Part shown: in pieces, positions 45,007 through 55,434 of the stretch
Layout: every line of letters starts with the position of its first letter
Numbering within the stretch: position 1 is the first letter of the stretch
Origin: Pseudocercospora fijiensis CIRAD86
Taxonomy: Eukaryota; Ascomycota; Dothideomycetes; Mycosphaerellales; Mycosphaerellaceae
Assembly (NCBI RefSeq): GCF_000340215.1
Contig: NW_006921539.1
Location: 1,436,507-1,500,506, forward strand
Reading direction: 5' to 3'
Length of the DNA: 64,000 nt
Translations under genes and position numbers: made by a program
Notes under the pieces: generated by a model
Database searches by the model: none
Seen by the model: only the letters and a program-made list of their open reading frames with translations
Told to the model about the DNA's origin: nothing

Positions 45007-46188
45007 AATTGCGCGTTTTGCAGAGAGGTCTGCTGGCTGAGAATTTCTTCGGGCGCTCTTCGCGATTCTTATGTTCGCCATACCAAGACATTTTCTGTCC
45101 TTGCCCTCGCGATATGTCGCCTGATTTCTTGCAAACTCGCGCTCCTGAATCGTGGACACCGCTTCCTTTGCGACGCACTTCCCGCCTCTGCGCTGTCAGA
45201 CAGTGGTAGATGGGAGGATTCATGAAGCGATCGAGGGTCGCCGCCTACGAAAGTGGTTGTCGCGCCTGACCGCCACCAGTGTTGTGGTCGTTTCTACTTG
45301 TCGGGGTAAAGAGACAGAGTTAGACGGCGCGATACTCTGCATGGCCTCCACGTGAGCCACACGAGGAGTTCTCAGTTCGCTGTAGAGACGTGAACAGTGC
45401 TCGCATTCTGAATGACCGGATTCGGTAGGCGTGGATGCTAGCTTCGTAATGCCCTCGTTGTGGTAGGCTGGGGAGTCAGAAGTCTCTGTATGGCTGTATG
45501 GTAGGCATGATCAGATCGGTACCTCGTCGGCAACGTCTCCTTTGAGTCGAGGTGGTCCGAACAGGCCAGTTGGGACTCGTGCTGAACGCCGTGGCGTGTG
45601 CCAAGGGCGTCAGGCTTGGCTTCTCGCTCTCCTCAAGCTTCGTCGCCAGCCGCAAGCTTCGTGGAGAAAGAAGCATATATCTTGTTGCCTATATGCGAAC
45701 CATTTTATTGTCAGCAGGCAATCTCCTACTCGTATGTAGCTTCCGATCCATGGGCCAATGTCCTGGACGACATGGGAGCAGAGCATCTCAGGTTATGATC
45801 ACGTCGATTTTCTAGAATAGTCAGTTGATGGGAGTGGCCATGCGTGACTTGTTTGGAGAATAGCCTGATGTCCACTGATTCATTCGATGGAGAGGCTACA
45901 TAGTTGCAAAACAAGACTGCGGAACGCTTGTCGTGGACTTCAAGCCTCGTCAACGTGGCTAGCAGCCTGTCAGCACCAGCCTTCAAAATAGCTGAAAGCT
46001 TATGCGGACACTTCCATGCATGATGCATTGCGGCGTGCGCTAGACTTCCACTGCTCCGTGCATGGCACAGCGCTACTGGTGCAAAGTCTGGAGAAATGCG
46101 TACATCCAATACCGTATCGTCTTCCTCAATCTGTATTCTGAAAGTGCAGTAGCCAAGTCGGTTGTGACAGACTTATATGTTTTGGATA
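45007..46188. other. Intergenic stretch, no recognised gene
   Basis: Contains the peroxidase promoter and the 3' flank of DUF6604 copy 2. Overlapping short frames on both strands; none convincing. Confidence 0.4.
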
Positions 46189-48822
46189 CTACTCTGCTTG
46201 AGCGGAATGATCATGGCTGTCCAGCTTCCGCACGTCAGCGACAGCGCTGATGATACTCAAAGCTTTCTGCTCAGATCCCTCCGGATCGTAAATCGTGATA
46301 CCATTGGCATCTTTGCGTATCGTTAAATCGCCAAACTGCTTAGTGATGAGCCCAAGATGGCAGCAGCAGGGCTTGAATTGCCGGAGATTCGGGCGCAGAT
46401 CTTTAGGTATTCTGCCGCTGGACTGGCTGAATGCCATTGTGGAGAACTGCTTTCCTTGGTCACCGCTGACGGCCTCGTTCAAGACAGCGGCTGCAGCAGA
46501 GAGCGGCGAGTGCAGCAATGTCTTGTTGCCGGTAGCTGTATCCTCGAGCACTTTGTAGACAAATTGCCAAGGCTCGAGAACACCTGTGACTGTACTCAGT
46601 TGGGGACACAGCTTCGCGCATAGAGCCCCATAAACCTTGTCGCAGAAACGCCAGAATGCGAAATGATCGAAGTTAAGCTGAGGCTCCTCCTTCACAAAGT
46701 TCGTCTTGAAAGTATCGAGCAGTTCTGTCAAAGAATAGACATCTCTCCTGCTCGAAGCTGGTCCGCTTGGCTTTTGTTTGGCGATGCCCGCTGGACCTGC
46801 TATTTTCTTGGCCAGTTGCGCGAGCACAACCTCGATGACATTGCCTCTAGTGAAACCCATCTTTCTGTCTTGTTTCACCCTCTCATTGAATGCCATCATC
46901 ATTTCACAAGTAGGAATGATCTTGCGACCCCGTAGCAAAACATCCTTGCTCTCAGGATACTGCGGCGTTTGCCCATTCGCAAACTTGCTTGCCGGAACTC
47001 CAAGAGCCACGATGTATTGACGAAACAGGCGGCGGGCATCAGAGTTATTGCTGCTTGATCTTGACACCACCGGGCTCTGCCCCTTCTGGAAGGCGAGTAT
47101 GGCTTCCATGTCATGCCATTGGGTATGCATGAGCCCTAGCCGACGACAGGCTGAGTAGAGGTGACCCATTGCCACCATCATCCCGCCGTCGTTTGCTGAC
47201 GTGGTTCCAAGAGTATGCCAGTAGCCTTTAGCAACCCAGAGAGCCATGCCAGGGGCGCAGGGCAGAACAGCCAATGAACCCAAAGGTTTACCCACAGACT
47301 GGGGAATGCCGTATCGCATGATGTTCTGCAAACGCTCCTTGTGTAGCGGATCAAGCTTTGCTGGAGCTTGTTCTTCACATGCTCTCATGAAGCCGTCCGC
47401 AAGCCCAGACGAAACTCTTGTGACTTCTAATGCTGATCGAGACAGCTCTATAGCATCGCGTATAGATTTTTCACAGGCATCTGACTCATACTGCCAATAT
47501 GTATGATTTGCTTTGAAGTTCTTCCACGTCTGCTCCAACCGCTCCATCTCATCGAGGTAAAATTCAGATGCACACGCCGGGTCTTCGCCAATGATTTCGT
47601 ATATGTCCGAGTAAGTCTGTGCGGCTGACACGAGCCACATTGGAAGCTCGCCGGTCTTGCAGAAGTCCAAAAGACCAATCAAGAACTCAGGACGTCTCCG
47701 CGTGTGGTCTTTGCTGCCTACCTTGTGCGTCTTCGTCAACATTGCCAGGTAGTAGGTCTGGTGGTATAGGATGTATGCGAAGCTGAAGAATGGTCGGATC
47801 ATGAGGAGGGAGACATTTTTGCTTTGATCGAGTGTCTTCTCCAACTGCTTCGTATGCGACCTGACGTCTTGTAGAAGCGAAGCGATGGCCGGACACAATA
47901 GCTCAATCATGTCCAGGTCGTGTCTTGCCGTGTGGGAAGGTTTACCAGCCTCGGGATACAAATAAGCCGTACAAAGGTCCTCATTTGTGGCTAGTGGCTT
48001 ATTTGCTGAAGTGCATCTGAGTGACAAGAACCGCAGTGTGCCATTCCAAGAGCTAAGCTCGGGATAGTTCGACGCTAGTTCTTCGCCAGCAAAACGCATC
48101 AGCGACATGGCTGTGTCGGCGACCATTGTGGCTGCTAGAAGGCTGACTTCGCCTCGTGCGTACTGCTGCCACACGTCCTGTACGTATCGGCGCAAGTCAC
48201 GCAGGTCTTCGCAGTGACACCAGAGCGCAAAAGCAGCGTCCTGCGCATCATCTTCGAGCACTACATTGGTACTCTCCGGAGTGGTGGCCTTCTGATTGGG
48301 GCTAGGCGCCGAGCCAAGCGGTGTGGCAGACGGCTCTTCAACTTCCAGTCGCGCAAAGATATTACTGAGTTCCGATTCCAGGCTCTTTGCACTCGATTTG
48401 GTCTCCTGAGAGCGAGCTTGCGGGAATTCACACTTGGCGGGCGGCGCTCGAAGAGCAGCGAGCTGTTTATGGACATCCTCGAGTATTTGTATGAAGAAGA
48501 GGTGTGAGTTGTTTGCCGCGACATCGCTGCTGTGCTGACTGGCATAAAATACTGCGCAAGCTTTCCGACCTTCGATGACCTTCACAAGGAGCTCGACAAT
48601 GGCGAGAGGGACAGTCGCGTCGGCTGAAGTGATTATCTTTGCAAGACTCATCAGATCTCGAGCCTTGATGGTGGACTTCGACTTCTTCTGTGGCGTGTCA
48701 AGAATATGCGCGATGTCGCGAAGGGTGCTGGCGGTGCGTAGTAGCCAGTCAACAATTTTCTTAGTCCCCGCCTTATACAGAAGATGCCGACCGCGCACGG
48801 ATGGCCTGCTGCTGTCAGACAT
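46189..48822 (-). CDS. DUF6604-type fungal protein, copy 2
   Basis: Intronless, 877 aa from ATG 48822 (MSDSSRPSVRGRHLLYKAG). The DUF6604 N-terminal motif is YKAGTKKIVDWLLRTASTL, and the region VIEGRKACAVFYASQ matches VIAGRSLCAEFY of copy 1. Other shared blocks are ALWCHCEDLRDLRRYVQDVW and LNFDHFAFWRFCDKVYGAL. It is about 65 aa longer than copy 1, mainly in the linker and C-terminus. The C-terminal 40 residues (DLTIRKDANGITIYDPEGS) look like a small beta-rich extension. Function unknown. It lacks the intron of copy 1, so the two are old duplicates that diverged. Confidence 0.8.
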   Translation of the reverse strand: MSDSSRPSVRGRHLLYKAGTKKIVDWLLRTASTLRDIAHILDTPQKKSKSTIKARDLMSLAKIITSADATVPLAIVELLVKVIEGRKACAVFYASQHSSDVAANNSHLFFIQILEDVHKQLAALRAPPAKCEFPQARSQETKSSAKSLESELSNIFARLEVEEPSATPLGSAPSPNQKATTPESTNVVLEDDAQDAAFALWCHCEDLRDLRRYVQDVWQQYARGEVSLLAATMVADTAMSLMRFAGEELASNYPELSSWNGTLRFLSLRCTSANKPLATNEDLCTAYLYPEAGKPSHTARHDLDMIELLCPAIASLLQDVRSHTKQLEKTLDQSKNVSLLMIRPFFSFAYILYHQTYYLAMLTKTHKVGSKDHTRRRPEFLIGLLDFCKTGELPMWLVSAAQTYSDIYEIIGEDPACASEFYLDEMERLEQTWKNFKANHTYWQYESDACEKSIRDAIELSRSALEVTRVSSGLADGFMRACEEQAPAKLDPLHKERLQNIMRYGIPQSVGKPLGSLAVLPCAPGMALWVAKGYWHTLGTTSANDGGMMVAMGHLYSACRRLGLMHTQWHDMEAILAFQKGQSPVVSRSSSNNSDARRLFRQYIVALGVPASKFANGQTPQYPESKDVLLRGRKIIPTCEMMMAFNERVKQDRKMGFTRGNVIEVVLAQLAKKIAGPAGIAKQKPSGPASSRRDVYSLTELLDTFKTNFVKEEPQLNFDHFAFWRFCDKVYGALCAKLCPQLSTVTGVLEPWQFVYKVLEDTATGNKTLLHSPLSAAAAVLNEAVSGDQGKQFSTMAFSQSSGRIPKDLRPNLRQFKPCCCHLGLITKQFGDLTIRKDANGITIYDPEGSEQKALSIISAVADVRKLDSHDHSAQAE

Positions 48823-49269
48823 GTTCGCGGTGTATGTGTTGCGAAGGTGTTGAGAATGCCATAGCTTTACTTTCAATGATGGAAGGCGAGCGAAGTGAGC
48901 TTCAAATTAAAGTTCTGGAGCTTGGGCCCTGGCATGTGAACGGCGCTGCATGAACATTCCATCCACTTCAGGTCTCACATGCAAGTTGGCCATGACTCCT
49001 TCCCACTCTGCGCCACAGGACGTTACAAAGTGCTATTAAGAGAGGGTTCATCACGGACCGGGCGGGCGACGATGCTTGCAGATGAGGCATGCGAGATTCT
49101 TCGCAAGATGTAGTCGAGGCACGATGCACAGGCACGTGGAAACTGGAGAATCGGTTATGCAGCGGAGGGACTCGCAGTCCACTTCGTTCCAGAAAGTGCA
49201 GACTATAGACGCAGGTGTGGAGATGACAGCCTCTGCGACATCACGCAGCTATTCGAAGCCTAGATGCTC
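48823..49269. other. Intergenic stretch, no recognised gene
   Basis: 447 bp between the DUF6604 start and the RBM25-like stop. Promoter of the former; no gene. Confidence 0.4.
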
Positions 49270-51639
49270 CTATGCGGCCAAACCTCTCGATTCGCACTCG
49301 CCCAGGAAAATGAGCAGACGCCACACCTTTCTCATCAGAAGCTCGGCTTCGTCGTCCAGTGCTTCCTCAATCTCATCCCGGATAGCGGTAGGTGAGCGCT
49401 TGTCACGAATTCCGTCCATCACTACATTGACGAGTGACTCTTCCTGTAGCCCAAGGTATTCAACCACTTTGCGCTCAACAAATGGCCGAATCTGAGCGTG
49501 AATGAGCGACTGTGAGAGGCTGTCCCATTTGATGGTGTGCGCATAGAGTTTCTCACTCTCGTGAGGGATCTCACTTGCAAGCTGTTGGCGTGCAGCAGCT
49601 CTCTCATCATCAGTAAGGTCTGCGCCATTGACAGGGACTGTTGACGTGTCTTGCAGCTCTTTCAGTTCAAGTCGCTTTGTACCCGAGGCAGCCGCATCTT
49701 CCTCGTCTTCAAGCAAACCTTCCACGTCTGCGATAGCGCGTCGACCTGCTGGGGCAGAGATGGACTGCTTAGTCTTTGCCGCATTGCCAAGCGAAATCTT
49801 GAAACCGGCAGGACCAGATTTCTCATTGGTAGCGGGACCATGCATGTCGACTCCCATCTGACCCAAGAAGTCATCCGCAAGACCTTTGGCTTCCGCTTCT
49901 TGTCGACGAGTATTGGCCTTCTCGCGCTCTTCCTGCTTCCGGTCTGCGTCATCGTCTCTGGCCTCCCTGTTCCTCTCGGCTTCACGAGCACGAGCCCAGG
50001 CAGAGCGATCGCGGTAGTAGAGCTCCTTGCCCTTTGCTGCTTCCTCATCATCGTTCCAGTTGGCAAGCCGATGAAGTATCTCGTTCTTGGCTTTCTCGAT
50101 GTTCCGTCGCTCAGCTTCCTCTCGATTGCGCTCACGTTCCTGGGCCATGCCACGCTGACGTTCACGAGCCTGCCAACGCTTGACGTGGTCTTGGTACTCC
50201 TGCTCCAGGGCAGCGTTCCTCTTTTCCTGCCTTTGCCGCTCGAGTTCGCCGTCCGATTCCTCCGCGTCATCGTCCTCTCTGCTCACCGAGACATGAATGC
50301 CGCGACCATCACGACCAGCGCCAGGAACAAAAGCTACGCCGTTGACGTAGTCGTTCGGCAGCTGCGCGCCGCGATAGCCTTTTGGACCTGCTGGAGCACC
50401 CTGCACGCCTTGTTGTCCTCGCGGACCCACCGGTATGCCATTGGAGGCACCAGGTCCGGCAGGTGCGCCATTCGGAGGTGGAGAGGCAAGACGGTTGATG
50501 CGCGCTCGGTCGGCCATGCCTGCTCGTTGTCTCTCCTCGCGCTCCATTTCCTCTTCTCGACGTAAACGCTCAATGTCGCGTCGGTTTGACCGATCACGGA
50601 ATGCCTTGATTTCTTCAGCGACCGTCGCCCGCATCTCAACTGGAATGTCAGCCAGCTCATCCTCGAGACTAGCAGGTATTGTGACGACTTCCACGCCGTC
50701 GCCCTTGGCGTCACCATTTGCATCGCCCATTGCGATGTCGCCATCTCCGTCGTGGACACCATTGGTGCCATTCGCAGCGTGCTGGCTCGTGTTCAAAATG
50801 TTGGTGATGGTAGATCGCAGCTCATCCTTTGCAGAGTCCATCCTGAATTGACGCTGATTCTCGTCCTCCTTCCGTCTACCCATCCACTCCTGAATGTACT
50901 TTTGACTTGCTTCATCAACCACCACCAAAAGCTTCATCTTCTTGACCTCACCACCCTCGCCATCCTCTTTCTGCACGGTGCCATCTGCGTTGAAAAGAGG
51001 GACTTCAAGGTTGGGCAAAGACTCTGCCGCGGCCTCGAGACTCTCGACATCTTCATATTCGGCAAAGCCGAACTTACATTTCTTGTCGTCGGCATCTCTG
51101 GCTCTCACCCACCTGCGAAGCTTTCCAGGACAGCGCAGAATGGCCTCGAGAATGTCATCATGGGGTGCGCCTGCTCCCAGACCTCCAATGAAGATGGTTC
51201 TTGCCACTTCTTCTCTCGTCGGCGGCTGCATTGCCATCATGCTCTCCCGCACCTGCTGCCTCTCGCGATCAAGATTTCTGTCTGCACCCTGCGCGCCCAA
51301 GCCCATGCGCCCTCTGTTGCCCATTGGCTCTGTGTTGCCATCTCTGCCACGTCCACCTCTATCGCCGCCTCTGCGGTCGGCTTGGGAGTCATTCCGCTGA
51401 CCGTCCACACCAAGGCGAATCACTGGCGCGTTGAAATTGATATTGGGCATGTTTGGCGGAGGCTGGAATTGACCTTGCATGCCGGTTGGAGACTGAGCTG
51501 CCATGCCTGGAGGGACATCCATGCCTGGCGCGCCAAACCCTGGAGGCATAGCCATTCCCGGCGGTTGGAAGTTGCCTCCAGGCGGACCATATGGCTGACG
51601 CCCGCCATATGCGCCTGGAGGTGGGCCGTAGCCGGACAT
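49270..51639 (-). CDS. RBM25-like splicing factor (RRM and PWI domains)
   Basis: Intronless, 789 aa from ATG 51639 (MSGYGPPPGAYGG). A Gly/Pro/Met-rich N-terminus is followed by an RRM (about residues 145-235) with ARTIFIGGLGAGAPHDD as RNP2 and KCKFGFAEYEDVE as RNP1. A long RE/RD-rich coiled region (about 350-610) carries many Arg-Glu repeats. The C-terminal PWI domain (about 695-785) includes IKWDSLSQSLIHAQIRPFVE and RDEIEEALDDEAE. This order is that of human RBM25 and the yeast U1-associated Snu71. It probably helps 5' splice-site choice through the U1 snRNP. Divergent from the mitoribosomal bS21m gene. Confidence 0.93.
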   Translation of the reverse strand: MSGYGPPPGAYGGRQPYGPPGGNFQPPGMAMPPGFGAPGMDVPPGMAAQSPTGMQGQFQPPPNMPNINFNAPVIRLGVDGQRNDSQADRRGGDRGGRGRDGNTEPMGNRGRMGLGAQGADRNLDRERQQVRESMMAMQPPTREEVARTIFIGGLGAGAPHDDILEAILRCPGKLRRWVRARDADDKKCKFGFAEYEDVESLEAAAESLPNLEVPLFNADGTVQKEDGEGGEVKKMKLLVVVDEASQKYIQEWMGRRKEDENQRQFRMDSAKDELRSTITNILNTSQHAANGTNGVHDGDGDIAMGDANGDAKGDGVEVVTIPASLEDELADIPVEMRATVAEEIKAFRDRSNRRDIERLRREEEMEREERQRAGMADRARINRLASPPPNGAPAGPGASNGIPVGPRGQQGVQGAPAGPKGYRGAQLPNDYVNGVAFVPGAGRDGRGIHVSVSREDDDAEESDGELERQRQEKRNAALEQEYQDHVKRWQARERQRGMAQERERNREEAERRNIEKAKNEILHRLANWNDDEEAAKGKELYYRDRSAWARAREAERNREARDDDADRKQEEREKANTRRQEAEAKGLADDFLGQMGVDMHGPATNEKSGPAGFKISLGNAAKTKQSISAPAGRRAIADVEGLLEDEEDAAASGTKRLELKELQDTSTVPVNGADLTDDERAAARQQLASEIPHESEKLYAHTIKWDSLSQSLIHAQIRPFVERKVVEYLGLQEESLVNVVMDGIRDKRSPTAIRDEIEEALDDEAELLMRKVWRLLIFLGECESRGLAA

Positions 51640-51941
51640 GGCGGAAAACAGTGATGCACTCGAGGTCAGCGCAAGTGTGGCGTCGCAAGAAGAATGTTGT
51701 GTTTGGCCCGATATCAGTAAAGTAGTGATATAGTGCCGACTTGGCGCAGGGCGACTTGGAGTCGAAAGTAGAGTGGAGCAGTTGTTGTTCAAGTTGTCGC
51801 AAACTTTCATGTGAGGTACATGTATGTAGAACTGCAGCTCCAAGTCTTGGCAGCAGGCGCGGAGGTTCTCCGCCTCCACCGTGCGGCAAGAGCAACATTG
51901 GTATTGGCACCACCATACTCACTGACTTTCTCATCTCTCAC
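51640..51941. promoter_or_regulatory. Divergent promoter region, RBM25-like / bS21m
   Basis: 302 bp between two start codons; both promoters must lie here. No specific box assigned. Confidence 0.5.
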
Positions 51942-52757
51942 ATGCCAATGCCAATGCCAATGGAAGCATACAGGGCAGGCGAGGCTTTGCTTCGCTCATC
52001 ACAGCCATTGCTGCCTTTCCTCGCGCCGGCCGTGTACAGGCAAGCATCACGAGCTCCGGCCACTCCCATAGCAAGACATTGCAGAGGCACGCGAAACACA
52101 TCACGCTCATTTAGCACAACGCATTGTCGGTATCAACAGCAGAATAACTCACCACCTGGACTTCCGTCGACCACACCACCATCTCAATCAACAGCTAGCG
52201 ATGCCCTTTCATCCCTGCTCGGTGACCCGTTAGATTTGAACCAGGGCACACCCACAACACGGTTCTCGTCACGGAATACACAAGGTCAGAACTCACCTTC
52301 CCGAGGAATTGCGCAAGAACTGCAGGAAGCACAAGGGAAGGGACGAAGAAGTTTTGATGATCTCTTCGACAGCATCACCACGCAAATACCCCGCCCAAAT
52401 CGAGGCCCCTCGCCATATGGCGGCAGCGACATCAGTGCATGGCTCAATCCGAATGGCTTGGATGGCCCACCCGCTGCTATTTCGAGCGAGGAGAAGCCAG
52501 TGGAATTGCCTAAAAATGTTGGAAGGATGGTGGAAGTCAATGAGACTAGGAATATGGATGTTGGCAGGGCTTTCAGGGCGATGGAGATGGGCTGCGCGAG
52601 GAATAGAGTGAGGAGGGACTTCATGGACCAACGATTCCACGAGCGGCCTGGAATGAAACGAAAGCGTCTCAAGAGACAGCGATGGGCGAAGCGATTCAAG
52701 GACAATTTTGTCAGAACTGTACAGCTTGTACAGCGCATGAAGAAGCAGGGCTGGTAG
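51942..52757 (+). CDS. Mitochondrial small-subunit ribosomal protein bS21m (MRP21-like)
   Basis: Intronless, 271 aa. The C-terminal 75 residues are the bS21 domain: VNETRNMDVGRAFRAMEMGC, then FHERPGMKRKRLKRQRWAKR and a basic end. The N-terminal 60 residues are Arg/Ser-rich with RSFSTTHCRY, a typical mitochondrial presequence and cleavage region. The 130-residue middle is disordered. The protein belongs to the head and platform of the 37S mitoribosome. The start is uncertain: four in-frame ATGs at 51942, 51948, 51954 and 51960, spaced by ATGCCA repeats. Confidence 0.9.
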   Translation: MPMPMPMEAYRAGEALLRSSQPLLPFLAPAVYRQASRAPATPIARHCRGTRNTSRSFSTTHCRYQQQNNSPPGLPSTTPPSQSTASDALSSLLGDPLDLNQGTPTTRFSSRNTQGQNSPSRGIAQELQEAQGKGRRSFDDLFDSITTQIPRPNRGPSPYGGSDISAWLNPNGLDGPPAAISSEEKPVELPKNVGRMVEVNETRNMDVGRAFRAMEMGCARNRVRRDFMDQRFHERPGMKRKRLKRQRWAKRFKDNFVRTVQLVQRMKKQGW

Positions 52758-52992
52758 ATAATAAGATGTGTATCGTATTCGGATCGACATGATATGCAGG
52801 CTGCGGAGCGTCGACGCTGGATTGCCGAGCTGGTGCTGGTTCAATTGCAGAGAAACACTGCTCAAATCAAAGCTGGAGTACTGAAGCTGACCTCTGTCGA
52901 CACACTTTTCAAAATTGCAATTTTCCGCTTGCACTTTCAGCGCTTGATACACACCTTGACCTTCTGAGCAACATTGTCAGCCATCATAAGCG

Positions 52993-54063
52993 ATGGCACC
53001 CGCGGATAGCAAGACCAGGAGCCGACTACTTTACAGCTGGCTAGTCTCTCAGTTCAGCCAGGCTCCACTCGCGGTGAAGCCCACTCAGACGGCTTTTCTC
53101 ACTTTCGAACGTCTTCAACGCTGTTCCGGCTGCGATCTGATCTTGTCGCGCGAGCTGCAAGGGTTCCTCTGCAAAATCTGGGGACCACCCCATAGCTGTT
53201 GCACTCTCGATTGCCCCCGGTCGAACAAGATCGTAGCGCAAATCATGCTATGCGTCCGTATGGTAGCCTATGATGCAACGTACATTGGCCCTGGCTTGAG
53301 CCTGAAGCAGGCACTGAGCGGTTTGTCGCTTGACCACCTTGACTACCAACAGTACATGCTTATTACCGCTCAATGCTGGGTCCGAATATCCTGTCCTCCA
53401 GTCATCAATGTGCGAAGTCACAGGAACTCGCGCACATACCAGAGATGGAACTACGTGCGTGCAGGCGTCGAGTCAAGGCCTCTCGTGCTATGGAAGAATA
53501 TCGGATTCCTGGACTTGCCAGCAGAGCTCAGAAATAACGTCTACAGCAATCTCATGATACCTAAAGATCGGGCATACCCTATCAACGATATGGCCTTCTC
53601 CGCGTCTGGTTTGGTAAACCATCCAGTCCCCCGTTTCAGTCAGACGTGTCGGAAAGTACGATCAGAGTTGCTACCCATATTCTATGGTCAACAAACCTTT
53701 CACGCCACGTTGGCTAGCTTCGTCGACATCGAAAATGCCCGTCGCTGGGTCAAGGCTATTCCGGCACAGTATCAGCAGTACCTCACCAGCCTCGTAATAT
53801 CCGAAGTACTTGACTCCACATGCGACGGCTACCACGCCTCACGCATGCACTATGAGCCGGCGGGTAGCTTGTCAGGAAAAGTGTTCCTGTTGCGTGGCAA
53901 CGGGATAAGCCTCAGCTCATGGAAATACTACGTCCATGGAGAGACGGAACAACCCATCAGGGCATGGATTATGAAGAACAAAGGGACGACGAAGGAGCTG
54001 TTCGCAAAGATTTTGGATACTGCCGAACAAAAGTGGCGACGAAGCCAAGACTCACTCGAGTAA
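52993..54063 (+). CDS. 2EXR/F-box-like fungal protein
   Basis: Intronless, 356 aa. The core starts near residue 170: IGFLDLPAELRNNVYSNLMI is the first 2EXR block, and PRFSQTCRKVRSELLPIFY with GQQTFHA is the second. The N-terminal 165 residues are helical and unassigned. Its neighbour at 54328 on the same strand has the same layout, with a similar N-terminal region and YDxxxIGPxL motif (YDATYIGPGL here, YDPRFIGPPL there). The two are tandem paralogues 264 bp apart. Molecular function unknown. Confidence 0.78.
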   Translation: MAPADSKTRSRLLYSWLVSQFSQAPLAVKPTQTAFLTFERLQRCSGCDLILSRELQGFLCKIWGPPHSCCTLDCPRSNKIVAQIMLCVRMVAYDATYIGPGLSLKQALSGLSLDHLDYQQYMLITAQCWVRISCPPVINVRSHRNSRTYQRWNYVRAGVESRPLVLWKNIGFLDLPAELRNNVYSNLMIPKDRAYPINDMAFSASGLVNHPVPRFSQTCRKVRSELLPIFYGQQTFHATLASFVDIENARRWVKAIPAQYQQYLTSLVISEVLDSTCDGYHASRMHYEPAGSLSGKVFLLRGNGISLSSWKYYVHGETEQPIRAWIMKNKGTTKELFAKILDTAEQKWRRSQDSLE

Positions 54064-54327
54064 CAGGACTGGCGGGCTACCATGTGGATTGGCCATAATG
54101 AAGGAGCTATTGGGCAGAAGGTTTCATGCTTAACTCTCCGACAGCCTGGTCGACCCAAACTCTGCGCAAAATTGGAGCTACTCAGCAAATATTCTACCCT
54201 TGGCGCACATTTTCTTCTCGCCTGTCAACCTGACCAAAAGCTTGTCGCAATTTCAAGTGCAACATTTCATTCCAAATATAAATATCTTACACCTTACCCT
54301 GACCTGATCATCGAGTCTCAAGTCACC

Positions 54328-55434
54328 ATGGATACAGATACGCATTTGCTCGCCGTGTGGCTCAAGATCATTCTTGAACAAAGTGAACTCAGCTGCGAAG
54401 TCAGCGCTCCGGCTCTGGCAGCACAAATCACACGCTTCTTGCAAGGCAGAAAATATGACCTGGCCACTGTTCAAGAGTTCACGATACTTCTCAACGGGAT
54501 CTTCGACACACCGATCTCGAACTGGTCCCACCTTATACGTGTCTGGCAGATGTTGGAATGTCTGTCGCATCGTACATATGACCCAAGATTCATCGGTCCA
54601 CCGCTGCTATATGGCGACATCTTCACGTTCGGCTCTACGCATCGACAACACAAGACCCAGCCTGTCCGGGCCAGCAAAGCGAGAGCGCAACACTTGATCC
54701 ATAAGTCGCTCGAGATGAAAGGCAGGACAAAGTCGATGCAATGGAATTCTCGAAGAGCCGCGTTGAGACAACAGAACATCAGCTTCTTCACATTACCCAA
54801 GGAAATCAGAACCATGATCTACATGAACACCATTCTACCCAACGGAACCGCTCGAGTAATCTCCGTCACCGAGCCCTTCGAACCTCCAAAACCCAACGAA
54901 GCCAAAATACCAACCTTGGCCCAAACTTCTCAACTCATCCGTGCCGAAATCTTTGAACTTCTTCCTAAATTCTACCGCCTCAACACTTTCAACATCACGA
55001 TCAACAAGAAAGCAGACGCTGAGCGTGCATGCGCTTGGCTAGACACAATACCCGTATCATGCCGTAAAGCTCTCACTCGGCTCGTCATGACGAACCCGAT
55101 TTTGCGGAACGGACTAGGAACACCTTCGGTCCAAGCGCTATATAAATTTCGCTATACGCTCCACATGGACGGTGAAGGAAAAGTCATCCATTACCACCGA
55201 TCGTTCTGCTCAGCAAGCCGATCCACCCGGTATCCTTCCATTCACGACGATGGCAGGAAATTCCTCGCCAAGACGCGAGGGCTCGAAACGAATGTGGATT
55301 TCTTCAAGAGGTGTATCATGCAAGCAGCTTCTGGAAGATTTGCGCACCCTAGAGATGGCAAGAATGGCGTCATGTGTCAGAATTTTGAGGGTTGTGGAGA
55401 TGAGATGGATACTGACTGGATTTTGGGAAGGTGA
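54328..55434 (+). CDS. 2EXR/F-box-like fungal protein, tandem paralogue
   Basis: Intronless, 368 aa from ATG 54328, which sits in the good context CACCATGG. The frame is open further upstream to 54082, but that part has no similarity to the neighbour. The first block is ISFFTLPKEIRTMIYMNTIL; the second is LAQTSQLIRAEIFELLPKFY with LNTFNITI. The shared N-terminal motif YDPRFIGPPL marks it as a paralogue of 52993-54063. The tail is Cys/Asp-rich (MCQNFEGCGDEMD). Function unknown. Confidence 0.78.
   Translation: MDTDTHLLAVWLKIILEQSELSCEVSAPALAAQITRFLQGRKYDLATVQEFTILLNGIFDTPISNWSHLIRVWQMLECLSHRTYDPRFIGPPLLYGDIFTFGSTHRQHKTQPVRASKARAQHLIHKSLEMKGRTKSMQWNSRRAALRQQNISFFTLPKEIRTMIYMNTILPNGTARVISVTEPFEPPKPNEAKIPTLAQTSQLIRAEIFELLPKFYRLNTFNITINKKADAERACAWLDTIPVSCRKALTRLVMTNPILRNGLGTPSVQALYKFRYTLHMDGEGKVIHYHRSFCSASRSTRYPSIHDDGRKFLAKTRGLETNVDFFKRCIMQAASGRFAHPRDGKNGVMCQNFEGCGDEMDTDWILGR

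Noticed and set aside
34928..48822. Secondary-metabolite cluster around the P450 and peroxidase
   Set aside because: There is no polyketide or peptide synthase, terpene synthase, transporter or cluster regulator nearby.
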